From the IMG/VR virus record IMGVR_UViG_3300009609_000065, positions 1 through 23,788 of that record: a DNA stretch of 23,788 nucleotides, one strand, 5' to 3'. Below, one piece after another: positions 1 through 5,689 of this stretch; the stretch's first letter is position 1, and each line of letters opens with the position of its first letter. Source of the DNA: a virus. The translations under genes were made by a program, and so were the position numbers. The notes beneath the pieces were generated by a model that was not told the origin of the DNA, searched no databases, and was given only the letters and a program-made list of their open reading frames with translations.

Positions 1-1111
1 ACTGCAATCCAACTTCGTGAGCCGTCCTACGAATCAAACGCCCACGAAGAATGTCCTTGAACATCCTTTCAGACTGGAGTGAGAACTGAAGCTTTCCGGA
101 CATATCCTTGAAAGCATTGAACTGACGAGCGAATTGCCTTGCGTTCGGGAACAATACTGGGTCGAAGATGTGAAGGTAGCTCCACATTTCTTCCATCTTG
201 TTAACGAGCGGAGTACCCGTCAACATCATGACAAACTTAGCTGGCTTGATAGCGTCTTTCACCGACTCCCAAATAGCTGTCGGGCCACTAGCGTTTGCTC
301 CGCCCTTAAGCTTGTGGACTTCATCCATGACAACAATGTCCCAAGTCACTTTGCGTGCCTCGGGAGTTGTCCTAATTGTTTCGTAATTGGTCAGAACGCA
401 AGCGCCACCCATCGCTGCCATCTTGAAGACAATCTCTCGGGTTGCCTTATTATCGGAACCCTTCAAAGGGAACATCTTCAAAGTGGGGTCCCAACGAGTT
501 GCCTCGTTCTTTGTTCCACCAGTGAGAACAATGGACTGCTTTGAGAGCCAGAGCATATTGGGCTTGCGTCCATACTTCTGCTCGAATAGGCGGCGAATGA
601 TGTAAAGGGCGACGATCGTCTCGAACGTCTTTCCGAGCGCCATTTCATTTGCGTTCATGATTCCGGTCGAACCAATCAGGTACTGATGAACGATGCGAAC
701 AACATCCTCTACCTGATATTCACGAGCGGCTTCCCATGATTCAAAGTCAGCACAGATTTCCTTGATGAGTCGTGCTGTCTCTTCAAATGCTGAGTTTTCT
801 TCTTCCTGCTTCTTTTGAATACGCAGGGCTGCCAATCGACGCATTTCCTCATCACGAGTATCACGAAGCTTACGAATCGACTTGTACTTGTCGTCGTGAA
901 TCTGAGACAGTTGCTCTTGAAGCTTCAAGATCTTTGCCGTGATTTCGTGGTGCTTAGTCTGATATGTGACTTCGCACTCCACAATCTTATCGGCGTGAGC
1001 ATCGATGGACTCTAGGAGCTTACGAATCTCGTCGTCGATGTTGAAGAATTCAGGGACGGCAGGAAGATCATCATTACCATCATCTGCATTCGGGAACTTT
1101 GGAATGTCCAT
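1..1111 (-). CDS. SNF2/DEAD-like helicase, N-terminal part (runs off left edge)
   Basis: ATP-dependent DNA helicase or translocase of superfamily 2, SNF2-like, probably acting in phage replication or recombination. About 370 residues are visible and the C-terminal RecA-like lobe lies beyond the window. Residues about 25-110 are charged and helical, likely a coiled coil. A Walker A of SNF2 type follows (NEMALGKT, where the usual form is DEMGLGKT), then motif Ia (LWLSKQS), a Walker B of DEVH type (VVMDEVHKLK) and motif III (MLTGTPL). The ATG at 1111 shares one base with the TGA of the upstream gene, behind GAGGAGATTAAC as ribosome binding site, so translation is coupled. It is the last visible gene of the leftward operon. 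The family is clear from the motifs; the exact role is inferred. Confidence 0.88.
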   Translation of the reverse strand, partial: MDIPKFPNADDGNDDLPAVPEFFNIDDEIRKLLESIDAHADKIVECEVTYQTKHHEITAKILKLQEQLSQIHDDKYKSIRKLRDTRDEEMRRLAALRIQKKQEEENSAFEETARLIKEICADFESWEAAREYQVEDVVRIVHQYLIGSTGIMNANEMALGKTFETIVALYIIRRLFEQKYGRKPNMLWLSKQSIVLTGGTKNEATRWDPTLKMFPLKGSDNKATREIVFKMAAMGGACVLTNYETIRTTPEARKVTWDIVVMDEVHKLKGGANASGPTAIWESVKDAIKPAKFVMMLTGTPLVNKMEEMWSYLHIFDPVLFPNARQFARQFNAFKDMSGKLQFSLQSERMFKDILRGRLIRRTAHEVGLQ

Positions 1112-1335
1112 CAGTTAATCTCCTCTAGGAATTTGAAGATATCTTCTTTGTAGTTGGTCAGTTGCTTAATGAAAATGCTACCGATTTCCAATGTGTTCAG
1201 GAGGGTAATAGCGCGATTGACACGCATCAATTCGTAAACAACTTCTTCCACTTCCATCTCAGACATGGTAATGTTAGTGTCGTTGAGAATCTTATGGAGA
1301 GCTTGCTGCTCTTTGGAGAGTTTGAAATATTTCAT
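1111..1335 (-). CDS. small hypothetical protein, 74 aa
   Basis: I do not recognise this protein. It is short, soluble and predicted helical, rich in Lys, Glu and Leu, with no Cys pattern and no membrane segment. The ATG at 1335 overlaps the TGA of the upstream gene by four bases (ATGA form). Its own TGA overlaps the helicase start by one base. It is therefore a middle gene of a translationally coupled leftward operon, and its position right before a helicase would suit a helicase accessory factor. That last point is context only. Confidence 0.75.
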   Translation of the reverse strand: MKYFKLSKEQQALHKILNDTNITMSEMEVEEVVYELMRVNRAITLLNTLEIGSIFIKQLTNYKEDIFKFLEEIN

Positions 1336-1562
1336 GACTTGAAGATATCCTCAGCTAGAGAGATGGACGTGAATACAAGAAAGATGAAACCAAGAAGAAA
1401 CCCTACAGTTTCTCCTAGATGGTCAACATCAAAGAAATGTCGAGTAGCTAGGAAACAGAAAGCAGCACCTACAGTGTGCAGCATGAATAGTACGTAAGCG
1501 AACTTACGATCACGTACTGTTATCCGGTAGGTCCGATAGTTGTGAGTCCTTCTATTTCTCAT
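1332..1562 (-). CDS. small membrane protein, two transmembrane segments
   Basis: A 76-residue protein with a basic N-terminus (several Arg in residues 1-20) and two hydrophobic stretches, about 21-40 and 52-70, joined by a short loop with Asp and His. By the positive-inside rule the N-terminus should be cytoplasmic. The family is not recognised. Holin-like topology is possible, but it lies in the early arm beside a helicase, and the lysis genes are in the other arm. A membrane exclusion or anchoring role is equally open. The start overlaps the preceding stop in ATGA form and the end overlaps the next gene in the same way. Confidence 0.75.
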   Translation of the reverse strand: MRNRRTHNYRTYRITVRDRKFAYVLFMLHTVGAAFCFLATRHFFDVDHLGETVGFLLGFIFLVFTSISLAEDIFKS

Positions 1563-2206
1563 GAGACTTCCTTAACAGAAACTCCCAGGCCGGGGTTTGC
1601 CTCGATGTAATCGATCACGTCCATCAATGGGCGAGTTTCAATGCCGAGCTTCCGGCACACTGCGTAATGATTACGATATTCGTCGTCACCAATGTTGAAG
1701 ACGTAATGAACAAACGTTGAATTCCCTCCACCATAATTCCCAGGCAATGGAGGAAGCTTAGCCTCAACTAGCTCAGACCTTCCAAGAATCGGCAAAGCCT
1801 TGATGAAAGCTTCATGAGCCTCACGAAGTCGAGAGTATTGAATGTGAGCCAACTTCTTGTCCTGCGTTGTACCGCTGGCTTGTGAAGCCTCACGAATAAG
1901 TCTGTCTTTGTAAGCCGTTTCCAAATCGGTGGCGAGCCTCTTTACTTTCTGGATCGCGTCAGCCATGTAATCGAGAGTCATATTGTCCAACTCGACGTAA
2001 AACGTGTCGAGAAGTTCCTGTTGAACGAGAGGAACTTCCTTTCGATTATCGTCATACCGAGAAGACAGCGACTGGATCGTGACTGACTTTCGGCAGACTT
2101 CCTTCAATTCGTCAGCCTTCTCATGAATGGCCTTAAGGAAGCCTTCTGGATTCGACAGCATTGTGGACTTGTCGATTTCCAAATCATCAAAGATTGCGGT
2201 GCTCAT
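1559..2206 (-). CDS. hypothetical early protein, 215 aa
   Basis: The family is not recognised. The protein is mostly helical and charged, with a Pro/Gly-rich break about two thirds along (LPPLPGNYGGGNS) before a C-terminal segment containing YRNHYAVCRKLGIETRP. The open frame extends upstream to 2260. I chose the ATG at 2206 because it shares one base with the TGA of the upstream gene (TGATG), matching the coupling seen throughout this operon, and a purine-rich GAAGAAGG lies just upstream. The longer form would intrude 55 bases into the neighbouring gene. The function is unknown; its place between small operon genes suggests an early phage role. Confidence 0.8.
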   Translation of the reverse strand: MSTAIFDDLEIDKSTMLSNPEGFLKAIHEKADELKEVCRKSVTIQSLSSRYDDNRKEVPLVQQELLDTFYVELDNMTLDYMADAIQKVKRLATDLETAYKDRLIREASQASGTTQDKKLAHIQYSRLREAHEAFIKALPILGRSELVEAKLPPLPGNYGGGNSTFVHYVFNIGDDEYRNHYAVCRKLGIETRPLMDVIDYIEANPGLGVSVKEVS

Positions 2207-2436
2207 CAGAATTCGCCTTCTTCCTCTTCCATTTCTTCTGTGCTCATTGTATTCCAACATGCTTCGTGAGTGCCTGTTATTAACAGCTCTCTAGTACCTA
2301 CAGGCATTTCCGGGACAACGTTCTGAATGTTCTTCCCAGATTCCCATTCTTCGAAATGGTCACGCAACATTGCAACCTTAGACTTCCGGCCGCAAATGAC
2401 GCACGGCTGAGTGATGACGATGATGATATCGCTCAT
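2206..2436 (-). CDS. small putative zinc-binding protein (CxxC...HxxC)
   Basis: A 76-residue protein with Cys12-x2-Cys15 near the N-terminus and His57-x2-Cys60 (HEACW) near the C-terminus. This four-ligand arrangement suits a structural zinc site. The segment between has the pattern W..G..IQ..P...RELLITG, which resembles a small zinc-binding protein common in phages of actinomycetes whose function is not known. The tail is very acidic. The ATG at 2436 overlaps the preceding TGA by one base, and the end overlaps the next gene by one base. The zinc site is read from spacing alone. The MPVG segment is encoded by one of the recurrent CCTGTAGG octamers. Confidence 0.8.
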   Translation of the reverse strand: MSDIIIVITQPCVICGRKSKVAMLRDHFEEWESGKNIQNVVPEMPVGTRELLITGTHEACWNTMSTEEMEEEEGEF

Positions 2437-2669
2437 CAGATACCGAATGCCTTATTGATGACTGCCCGATTCTCAGCATTGTAGTTGTTCCTGATGGAAA
2501 ACCACTTCTTCTCATCGGCAATCGTTGCTGCCAAACGAATCTCATGGAACTCATTCCAATCAGGAGAACCGTCGTCCGTTTCTTTCTTCACGTGATCGAG
2601 GCTGTCCATTGTCTCACTCCACTTTCCGTAGATGAGGCTTGCAATGTCCATGATTTCTTGCTCGTTCAC
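2436..2669 (-). CDS. small hypothetical protein, 77 aa
   Basis: The family is not recognised. The protein is acidic and helical, with Trp-containing segments (YGKWSE, DWNEFHE, EKKWFSI) and no Cys or membrane segment. It starts with GTG at 2669, forming a GTGA overlap with the TGA of the upstream gene. It ends in a one-base TGATG overlap with the downstream zinc-binding protein. It belongs to the same coupled leftward operon. Confidence 0.72.
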   Translation of the reverse strand: MNEQEIMDIASLIYGKWSETMDSLDHVKKETDDGSPDWNEFHEIRLAATIADEKKWFSIRNNYNAENRAVINKAFGI

Positions 2670-2890
2670 TTTTCATACCCCCAGGCTGAAGTCATGACAT
2701 TCAAATCATTCAGAACTTCACGGACAATTTCAAGTGTGCGCTTGTTATCCTTCGTGATCCAAATACGCTGCATTGCAACAGCTTCTCCAATCAACATACC
2801 TTGAATGACGTCGATCAATCCATCGAATCCAACCATGCTCTTTGTTAGAGCTTCCCTAGTTGAATTCCAATCCATTTCTTGCTCTTCCAT
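2666..2890 (-). CDS. small hypothetical protein, 74 aa, first gene of the leftward operon
   Basis: The family is not recognised. It is a mixed hydrophobic/charged protein with a central segment around GFDGLIDVIQGMLIGEAV. An open frame from a TTG at 2962 exists, but that TTG lies inside the array-1 site and TTGACT element. I prefer the ATG at 2890 behind GAAATGGAAATAAA, a purine-rich pattern also found before the starts at 4573 and 5383. It is the first gene after array 1 and so probably the first gene of the operon ending in the helicase. The stop overlaps the next GTG (GTGA). Confidence 0.72.
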   Translation of the reverse strand: MEEQEMDWNSTREALTKSMVGFDGLIDVIQGMLIGEAVAMQRIWITKDNKRTLEIVREVLNDLNVMTSAWGYEK

Positions 2891-2953
2891 TTTATTTCCA
2901 TTTCTATTCTGTCGCCGCTGGGGCGTGGCTGGGTCCACCTTCATCATACACCC

Positions 2954-3015
2954 GTAAGTCAATATTAACAGTGGTTGTTAGGCTGACCTAACTGGACGTG
3001 TTAAGCCAGCCTAAC
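2954..3015. repeat. array 1: three 16-bp palindromic sites, 23-bp period
   Basis: The sites start at 2954 (gtaagtcaatattaac, weak), 2977 (gttaggctgacctaac) and 3000 (gttaagccagcctaac). The starts are exactly 23 bp apart. They match the perfect palindrome GTTAGGCTAGCCTAAC found at 6164. The weak site contains, on the minus strand, TTGACT (2957-2962), which could be the -35 element of the leftward operon starting at 2890. No good -10 is seen 16-18 bp further on. The array is read as an operator set between the winged-helix gene and the operon. Confidence 0.75.
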
Positions 3016-3026
3016 ACCCTCCTATT

Positions 3027-3560
3027 CTATTCCAGAATGTGTGTCTTGATAATATCGATTATGGTGTTGTGTATACGTTGTACATTTGGTGTGCTGTACT
3101 CACCTTCGATATCGGGAAGATCTATGTCTTTCTGTAAGCAGTAAATAGTCAACAATGGAACAACGAACTCGGTAATAAGTGTGTCTGGAAGATTGGGATA
3201 TGTTTTCGCGACGTCCGCTTGCTTCCTCATGGCAAAGAAGTATTCACTTGTTTTTAGTAACCTTGTAGGTACTATAAGAATGTTCTCCTTTACTACGTCA
3301 GTCGTCAGGATGACAGGCTTATCACTCTTAAGTAGTTCTTCTCCCTTTTCTGTTATGTTGTAGTAACCTCTATAAACTTTGATGTAGCCAGCTACACGAA
3401 GTGGTTTTAATAGCTTTCTAGTATAATCTATGCTTGAGTCAACCTTCTCAGCTATAAGCTTAGCATTGTGTCCTTCTACCTTGGTTCCTTGTTCTTCTGC
3501 TTGTTTCTTCTCCAATAAGGCTCGAAGTATGTTTTTAGTAGTGTCCTTGTCGTAGGCCAT
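3027..3560 (-). CDS. winged helix-turn-helix transcriptional regulator
   Basis: A 177-residue DNA-binding protein. Residues about 33-78 have the winged-helix layout: a helix with AKLIAEKV, a recognition helix around SSIDYTRKLLKPL, then RVAGYIKVYRGYYNIT as the beta wing, followed by TEKGEELL, the usual closing helix of MarR/PadR-like domains. The C-terminal half is helical and may mediate dimerisation. The frame is open to an ATG at 3569. I chose the ATG at 3560 because a TTGACA / CATATG promoter ends six bases before it, giving a leaderless start, and GGAGG is only two bases away, too close to act as a ribosome binding site. It is the only clear DNA-binding regulator in the window and lies next to array 1, so it is the best candidate to bind the 16-bp palindromes. 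That link is inference. Confidence 0.8.
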   Translation of the reverse strand: MAYDKDTTKNILRALLEKKQAEEQGTKVEGHNAKLIAEKVDSSIDYTRKLLKPLRVAGYIKVYRGYYNITEKGEELLKSDKPVILTTDVVKENILIVPTRLLKTSEYFFAMRKQADVAKTYPNLPDTLITEFVVPLLTIYCLQKDIDLPDIEGEYSTPNVQRIHNTIIDIIKTHILE

Positions 3561-3566
3561 ACCCTC

Positions 3567-3596
3567 CATATGCTAGTAAAAAGTTGTGCTTGTCAA
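3567..3596 (-). promoter_or_regulatory. putative leaderless promoter for the winged-helix gene
   Basis: On the minus strand TTGACA (3591-3596) is followed after 18 bp by CATATG (3567-3572) as a weak -10. Six further bases lead to the ATG at 3560. The -35 is perfect and the -10 poor. The spacing to the start codon equals that of the promoters at 5917-5945 and 6274-6302. Confidence 0.45.
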
Positions 3597-3618
3597 GCCA
3601 TTTGGACAGGCGGCGTCC

Positions 3619-3627
3619 TGTGGATAA
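3619..3627 (-). other. single perfect DnaA-box 9-mer
   Basis: TTATCCACA on the minus strand is the consensus host DnaA box. It is the only perfect copy noticed, and one such 9-mer can occur by chance in a window this size, so an origin is only a possibility. Confidence 0.25.
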
Positions 3628-3919
3628 GTCGATAGCTGGCTAGTGCAATGGATTCTATTCAGTATTTAATATGGAAACCGTTTGATTCCTGTACCGGGGG
3701 CAGGGTTGCTGGTCTTGCTCAGAGAAACTTTTAATTTGGACGCTCTATTCAGGTTTCAGAGCTAACGAAACGGGTTCGCTATGTGTCCAATCGAACAGGT
3801 GTTCCTAGTTGAGAGGTGTCTACTTTCTGAGCTTCCTGCATCGTACCTGGTCACAGCGTTGCACAAGGGTAGGCTTGTTAGATAGCTGCTATGTGTAAAA
3901 GGTTTTTTTAAATTAGATG

Positions 3920-3964
3920 CTCTCTACACTCTTTGTACGAAGTACAAGGAGAGAGTGTAGAGAG
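3920..3964. other. long hairpin, 13 + 6 bp stem
   Basis: Bases 3920-3932 (ctctctacactct) are perfectly complementary to 3952-3964. Inside, 3933-3938 (ttgtac) pairs with 3942-3947 around a three-base loop, leaving a four-base bulge at 3948-3951. Outside, ATG/CAT flanks (3917-3919, 3969-3971) could extend it past a further bulge. Neither strand shows a clear T-run directly after the stem, so this is not a standard intrinsic terminator. Nineteen paired bases make it the strongest local hairpin in the window. Confidence 0.6.
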
Positions 3965-4125
3965 TGAGCATGAGTTGCTATCAAGAATGACATACCCCTG
4001 TAGGTGTCCAAGTGGGCATAGCTAGCCATACGAGCTTTCAGCAAACCGATAGGTGACTATATTAGCAATAAAGTTACATTTATTGGAAAAATATAGGCAT
4101 ATAGAATGTCTCCAGATCAATCTAA

Positions 4126-4147
4126 GCGAGTAGGTACAAATTGCGAC
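4126..4147 (+). repeat. 22-bp repeat, copy 1
   Basis: gcgagtaggta, three variable bases, then attgcgac. It agrees with 4845-4866 at 19 of 22 positions. Both copies lie downstream of the stop codons of the two paralogous leftward genes (4256-4573 and 5018-5383). Confidence 0.6.
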
Positions 4148-4171
4148 GCGAGTGAGCGAGCGAACGACAAA

Positions 4172-4206
4172 TAGCCCCGACCAGGGTAATCCCCCGATCG
4201 AGGCTA
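4172..4206 (-). terminator. putative terminator hairpin after gene 4256-4573
   Basis: In the leftward RNA 4206-4198 (UAGCCUCGA) pairs with 4180-4172 (UCGGGGCUA): nine pairs, one of them G-U. It is followed by UUUGUCGUU. The G-U pair favours the leftward strand. The loop is long and itself holds GGG/CCC. The T-run is short, so confidence is moderate. Confidence 0.45.
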
Positions 4207-4219
4207 AATGCCGCACTAT

Positions 4220-4250
4220 CAATTAAAGATTGAACGAAGTCCCTGCCACT
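4220..4250. repeat. 31-bp inverted repeat, 3'-UTR arm
   Basis: This segment is an imperfect inverted copy of 4617-4647 (26 of 31 identical after reverse complementing). It begins five bases past the stop codon of gene 4256-4573 in the direction of transcription. In the leftward RNA, three of the five mismatches become G-U pairs. Confidence 0.7.
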
Positions 4251-4255
4251 AATGA

Positions 4256-4573
4256 TTACTTGCTAAGGCGCTCGGCAAGCAATTCGGCAGCGGTCTTAAC
4301 CTTAGCCTTACGGCCTGGCTTATCGCCGTCACTCTTTGTCCTGATTGATTCAACCTTGACATTGACTTTGCCAGTCTCATGACCCTGCCAAACCTGCTTA
4401 TCGAATGTCTCCCGACAAAGATTCGCAGCCTTGACATAAGCCTCAAGCTTATTGCGGAAATTGACTTGATCGTTCAATTCCCAGTTAAGCCAATCTTCCC
4501 CCATAATTGGAGGAAACATTTCCGCAAAGTTTGCGGTCATTCCAGCAGTCAGCATTTCATTGTTCTCAGCCAT
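4256..4573 (-). CDS. small protein, paralogue of gene 5018-5383
   Basis: The family is not recognised by name. The 105 residues align with the product of 5018-5383 over most of their length. Shared features are W..LE.DDQV.FR..L (here NDQVNFR), the AN..RE.FDK.VW core, a GHE.G turn and a C-terminal DG.KPGRK basic patch, which looks AT-hook-like and could touch DNA. The frame is open to 4672, but that extension would cover the promoter and the inverted-repeat arm, so I start at the ATG at 4573 behind GATTGGAAATGTA. The gene has its own promoter (4663-4691) next to array 2. Its transcript ends are complementary to each other (4220-4250 and 4617-4647). A duplicated early gene with an unknown role. 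Confidence 0.8.
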   Translation of the reverse strand: MAENNEMLTAGMTANFAEMFPPIMGEDWLNWELNDQVNFRNKLEAYVKAANLCRETFDKQVWQGHETGKVNVKVESIRTKSDGDKPGRKAKVKTAAELLAERLSK

Positions 4574-4616
4574 TACATTTCCAATCTTTATAAATACGTT
4601 TGAATTTGGGCAATGC

Positions 4617-4647
4617 AGTGGCAGGGACTCCGCTCGTTCTTCAATTG
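4617..4647. repeat. 31-bp inverted repeat, 5'-leader arm
   Basis: This is the inverted partner of 4220-4250. It lies in the untranslated leader of gene 4256-4573, just downstream of the transcription start expected from the promoter at 4663-4691. The strongest block is AGTGGCAGGGACT (4617-4629), fully complementary between the arms. Confidence 0.7.
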
Positions 4648-4662
4648 TCAAGGTACCCCACG

Positions 4663-4691
4663 ATCGTCTCATGGATCGCCGAAATTGTCAA
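4663..4691 (-). promoter_or_regulatory. promoter for gene 4256-4573
   Basis: On the minus strand TTGACA (4686-4691) is followed after exactly 17 bp by GACGAT (4663-4668). The start of transcription would be near 4656, giving a leader of about 80 bases that contains the inverted-repeat arm. The nearest array-2 site starts at 4709, 17 bases upstream of the -35. Confidence 0.55.
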
Positions 4692-4708
4692 TAGGAATTT
4701 AGTACCAA

Positions 4709-4839
4709 ATAAAGCTAGCTTAACACCCCAAATTGGCCCAACCGAATACAATATATAAAGCAAGCTTAACACTCTAAATTGGCGCGGCCGAACACAAAAA
4801 ATAAGGCTCACTTAACATATACTGTTAAGCAAGCCTAAC
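4709..4839. repeat. array 2: six 16-bp sites, 23-bp period, in 46-bp units
   Basis: Sites start at 4709, 4732, 4755, 4778, 4801 and 4824, each exactly 23 bp after the last. Sites 1, 3 and 5 read ataa(a/g)gc...cttaac, and site 6 is gttaagcaagcctaac. Sites 2 and 4 are a different class (attggcccaaccgaat, attggcgcggccgaac) that keeps the inverted symmetry, so the array looks like a duplicated 46-bp unit. It lies directly upstream of the promoter of gene 4256-4573. TATACT fills the spacer at 4818-4823 and could be a rightward -10, but nothing lies in place for it to serve. Confidence 0.75.
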
Positions 4840-4844
4840 ACGGC

Positions 4845-4866
4845 GCGAGTAGGTATGGATTGCGAC
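4845..4866 (+). repeat. 22-bp repeat, copy 2
   Basis: Matches 4126-4147 at 19 of 22 positions (gcgagtaggta...attgcgac). It lies downstream of the stop of the paralogous gene 5018-5383 and directly beside the last site of array 2. Confidence 0.6.
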
Positions 4867-4905
4867 CATGCGAAGCATGAGCATCAGATATTTGGCCGAG
4901 TAGGG

Positions 4906-4952
4906 TTCCTCGGAACCCCCCCAACCCTTTCGGGTCAAGAGATTCCGAGGAA
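4906..4952 (-). other. structured 3' region of gene 5018-5383
   Basis: Bases 4906-4915 (ttcctcggaa) and 4943-4952 (ttccgaggaa) are perfect ten-base complements. Inside, the minus strand holds ACCC-GAAA-GGGT (4924-4935), a small stem with a GNRA-type tetraloop, next to a run of seven G. This compact nested fold could be an RNA element or a second terminator. Which strand matters is inferred from the leftward gene upstream. Confidence 0.45.
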
Positions 4953-4976
4953 ATACGCTGCCCAATCGGCGAGCCA

Positions 4977-5008
4977 GGCGGCTGGAATCATTGCTAATCC
5001 CAGCCGCC
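4977..5008 (-). terminator. hairpin just past the stop of gene 5018-5383
   Basis: ggcggctgg (4977-4985) pairs with ccagccgcc (5000-5008), nine perfect GC-rich pairs around a 14-base loop. The stem begins nine bases after the TGA of gene 5018-5383. No T-run follows, so it may act with the structure at 4906-4952 or protect the RNA end. Confidence 0.5.
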
Positions 5009-5017
5009 CGACAAACC

Positions 5018-5383
5018 TCACTTCATCGACTCCGCAATGATCTGAGCCATCGTCTTTTCGACGGCCTTACGTCCCGGCTTTTCACCGTCGGGACGAACTC
5101 GAACACTTTTGATGACGTCGGGAGAAACCGTGCCATCCTCGTGCCCCTTCCACACTGCCTTGTCGAAGACTTCCCGAGCCTTGTTGGCAACAGCCACGAA
5201 AGCCGAGAGTCGAGTGCGGAAATCAACCTGATCGTCGATTTCCAGCTTCTTCCATCCCTCACTGAGCGTGAGAGTCAGAAAGTACTCCACGATGGGATGC
5301 GCCAACATCTCAGAACTGGCCTGGTCTTTGGTGAGAGGAATGCGATCCTCAACAACCTGCGTCTCAACAGTCTGTTCGTCCAT
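5018..5383 (-). CDS. small protein, paralogue of gene 4256-4573
   Basis: A 121-residue relative of the 4256-4573 product. Shared features in order are LE(I/L)(D/N)DQV.FR near residues 50-60, AN.AREVFDKAVWKGHE.G, then SVR..PDGEKPGRKA near the C-terminus with the same basic patch. The N-terminus is longer and acidic. Two ATGs, at 5389 and 5383, follow GGAAAGGAA. I prefer 5383 because the purine run is too close to 5389. The leader carries two hairpins (5399-5448) and the stop is followed by another. No separate strong promoter is visible, so it may be read from the promoter at 5917-5945. Function unknown. Confidence 0.8.
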   Translation of the reverse strand: MDEQTVETQVVEDRIPLTKDQASSEMLAHPIVEYFLTLTLSEGWKKLEIDDQVDFRTRLSAFVAVANKAREVFDKAVWKGHEDGTVSPDVIKSVRVRPDGEKPGRKAVEKTMAQIIAESMK

Positions 5384-5398
5384 TTCCATTTCCTTTCC

Positions 5399-5448
5399 AG
5401 TCTCTCGTTTGTTCGAGACTAGACGAAACCTCTCGTCGCACCGAGAGG
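5399..5448 (-). other. two hairpins in the leader of gene 5018-5383
   Basis: cctctc (5429-5434) pairs with gagagg (5443-5448), and agtctc (5399-5404) pairs with gagact (5415-5420). In the leftward RNA they stand one after the other between the stop of gene 5466-5657 and the start of gene 5018-5383. They could act as RNA-processing, attenuation or stability elements. Confidence 0.4.
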
Positions 5449-5465
5449 AATCGTCCAGCATCGAC

Positions 5466-5657
5466 TCAGTAGTCACGCTCGTCAAGATGGGAAATGACCT
5501 TCTTCCAAAGACGAAGCTCCTTCAAAGCCTTGTTGTGCTCGTCCACCAAACGGTTGACGATCCGACGAGCATCGACGTTCAGATTGCCGCCGACATTCTG
5601 AGCGTCAGAAAGCTCACGCTCCAATTCGTAGCTGCTCCACGTTTCCATTTCTACCAT
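5466..5657 (-). CDS. small hypothetical protein, about 63 aa
   Basis: The family is not recognised. It is charged and helical (SYELERELSDAQNVGGN, then LVDEHNKALKELRLWKKV), possibly a coiled coil. The open frame runs further up to 5726, but that part overlaps the upstream gene and a strong hairpin, so it is unlikely. AAGGAGAG lies right before the ATG at 5657, only two bases from it. The in-frame ATG at 5648 is eleven bases from the same site. Either could be the start, giving 63 or 60 residues. It is one of four single small genes separated by hairpins in the leftward arm. Confidence 0.68.
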   Translation of the reverse strand: MVEMETWSSYELERELSDAQNVGGNLNVDARRIVNRLVDEHNKALKELRLWKKVISHLDERDY

Positions 5658-5689
5658 CTCTCCTTGTTGTGTTTGAAAGTAGAGAGAGC

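Larger units (their letters stand above)
3561..4255. other. about 700 bases without a convincing gene
   Basis: No open frame here has gene-like properties. A 66-codon leftward frame at 4022-4222 overlaps repeats and hairpins and is rejected. The stretch holds the winged-helix promoter, a perfect DnaA-box 9-mer (3619-3627), a long hairpin (3920-3964), one CCTGTAGG octamer (3997-4004), the first copy of a 22-bp repeat (4126-4147), a terminator-like hairpin (4172-4206) and one arm of a 31-bp inverted repeat (4220-4250). Between 3640 and 3900 I see nothing clear. A non-coding RNA or a replication or packaging site could lie here. Confidence 0.6.

Noticed and set aside
134-605. Rightward open frames opposite the helicase
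   Set aside because: They are antisense to a helicase with clear motifs and encode no recognisable sequence.
2891-2962. TTG start at 2962 for the first operon gene
   Set aside because: The TTG is part of the TTGACT element inside an array-1 site. The ATG at 2890 has the purine-rich leader shared by other genes here.
3640-3900. Possible tRNA in the gene-free stretch
   Set aside because: A GGTTCG-like segment exists, but no cloverleaf with matching acceptor and anticodon stems could be built.
4022-4222. Leftward open frame of 66 codons
   Set aside because: It overlaps the 22-bp repeat, a terminator-like hairpin and an inverted-repeat arm; its composition is unlike a protein and no ribosome binding site or promoter fits.
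4574-4672. N-terminal extension of gene 4256-4573 to an ATG at 4672
   Set aside because: It would put coding sequence over the promoter and the inverted-repeat arm, and the paralogue has no matching extension.
4855-5040. Rightward open frame of 61 codons between the paralogues
   Set aside because: It crosses two hairpins and a repeat, lacks a ribosome binding site and reads as low-complexity sequence.
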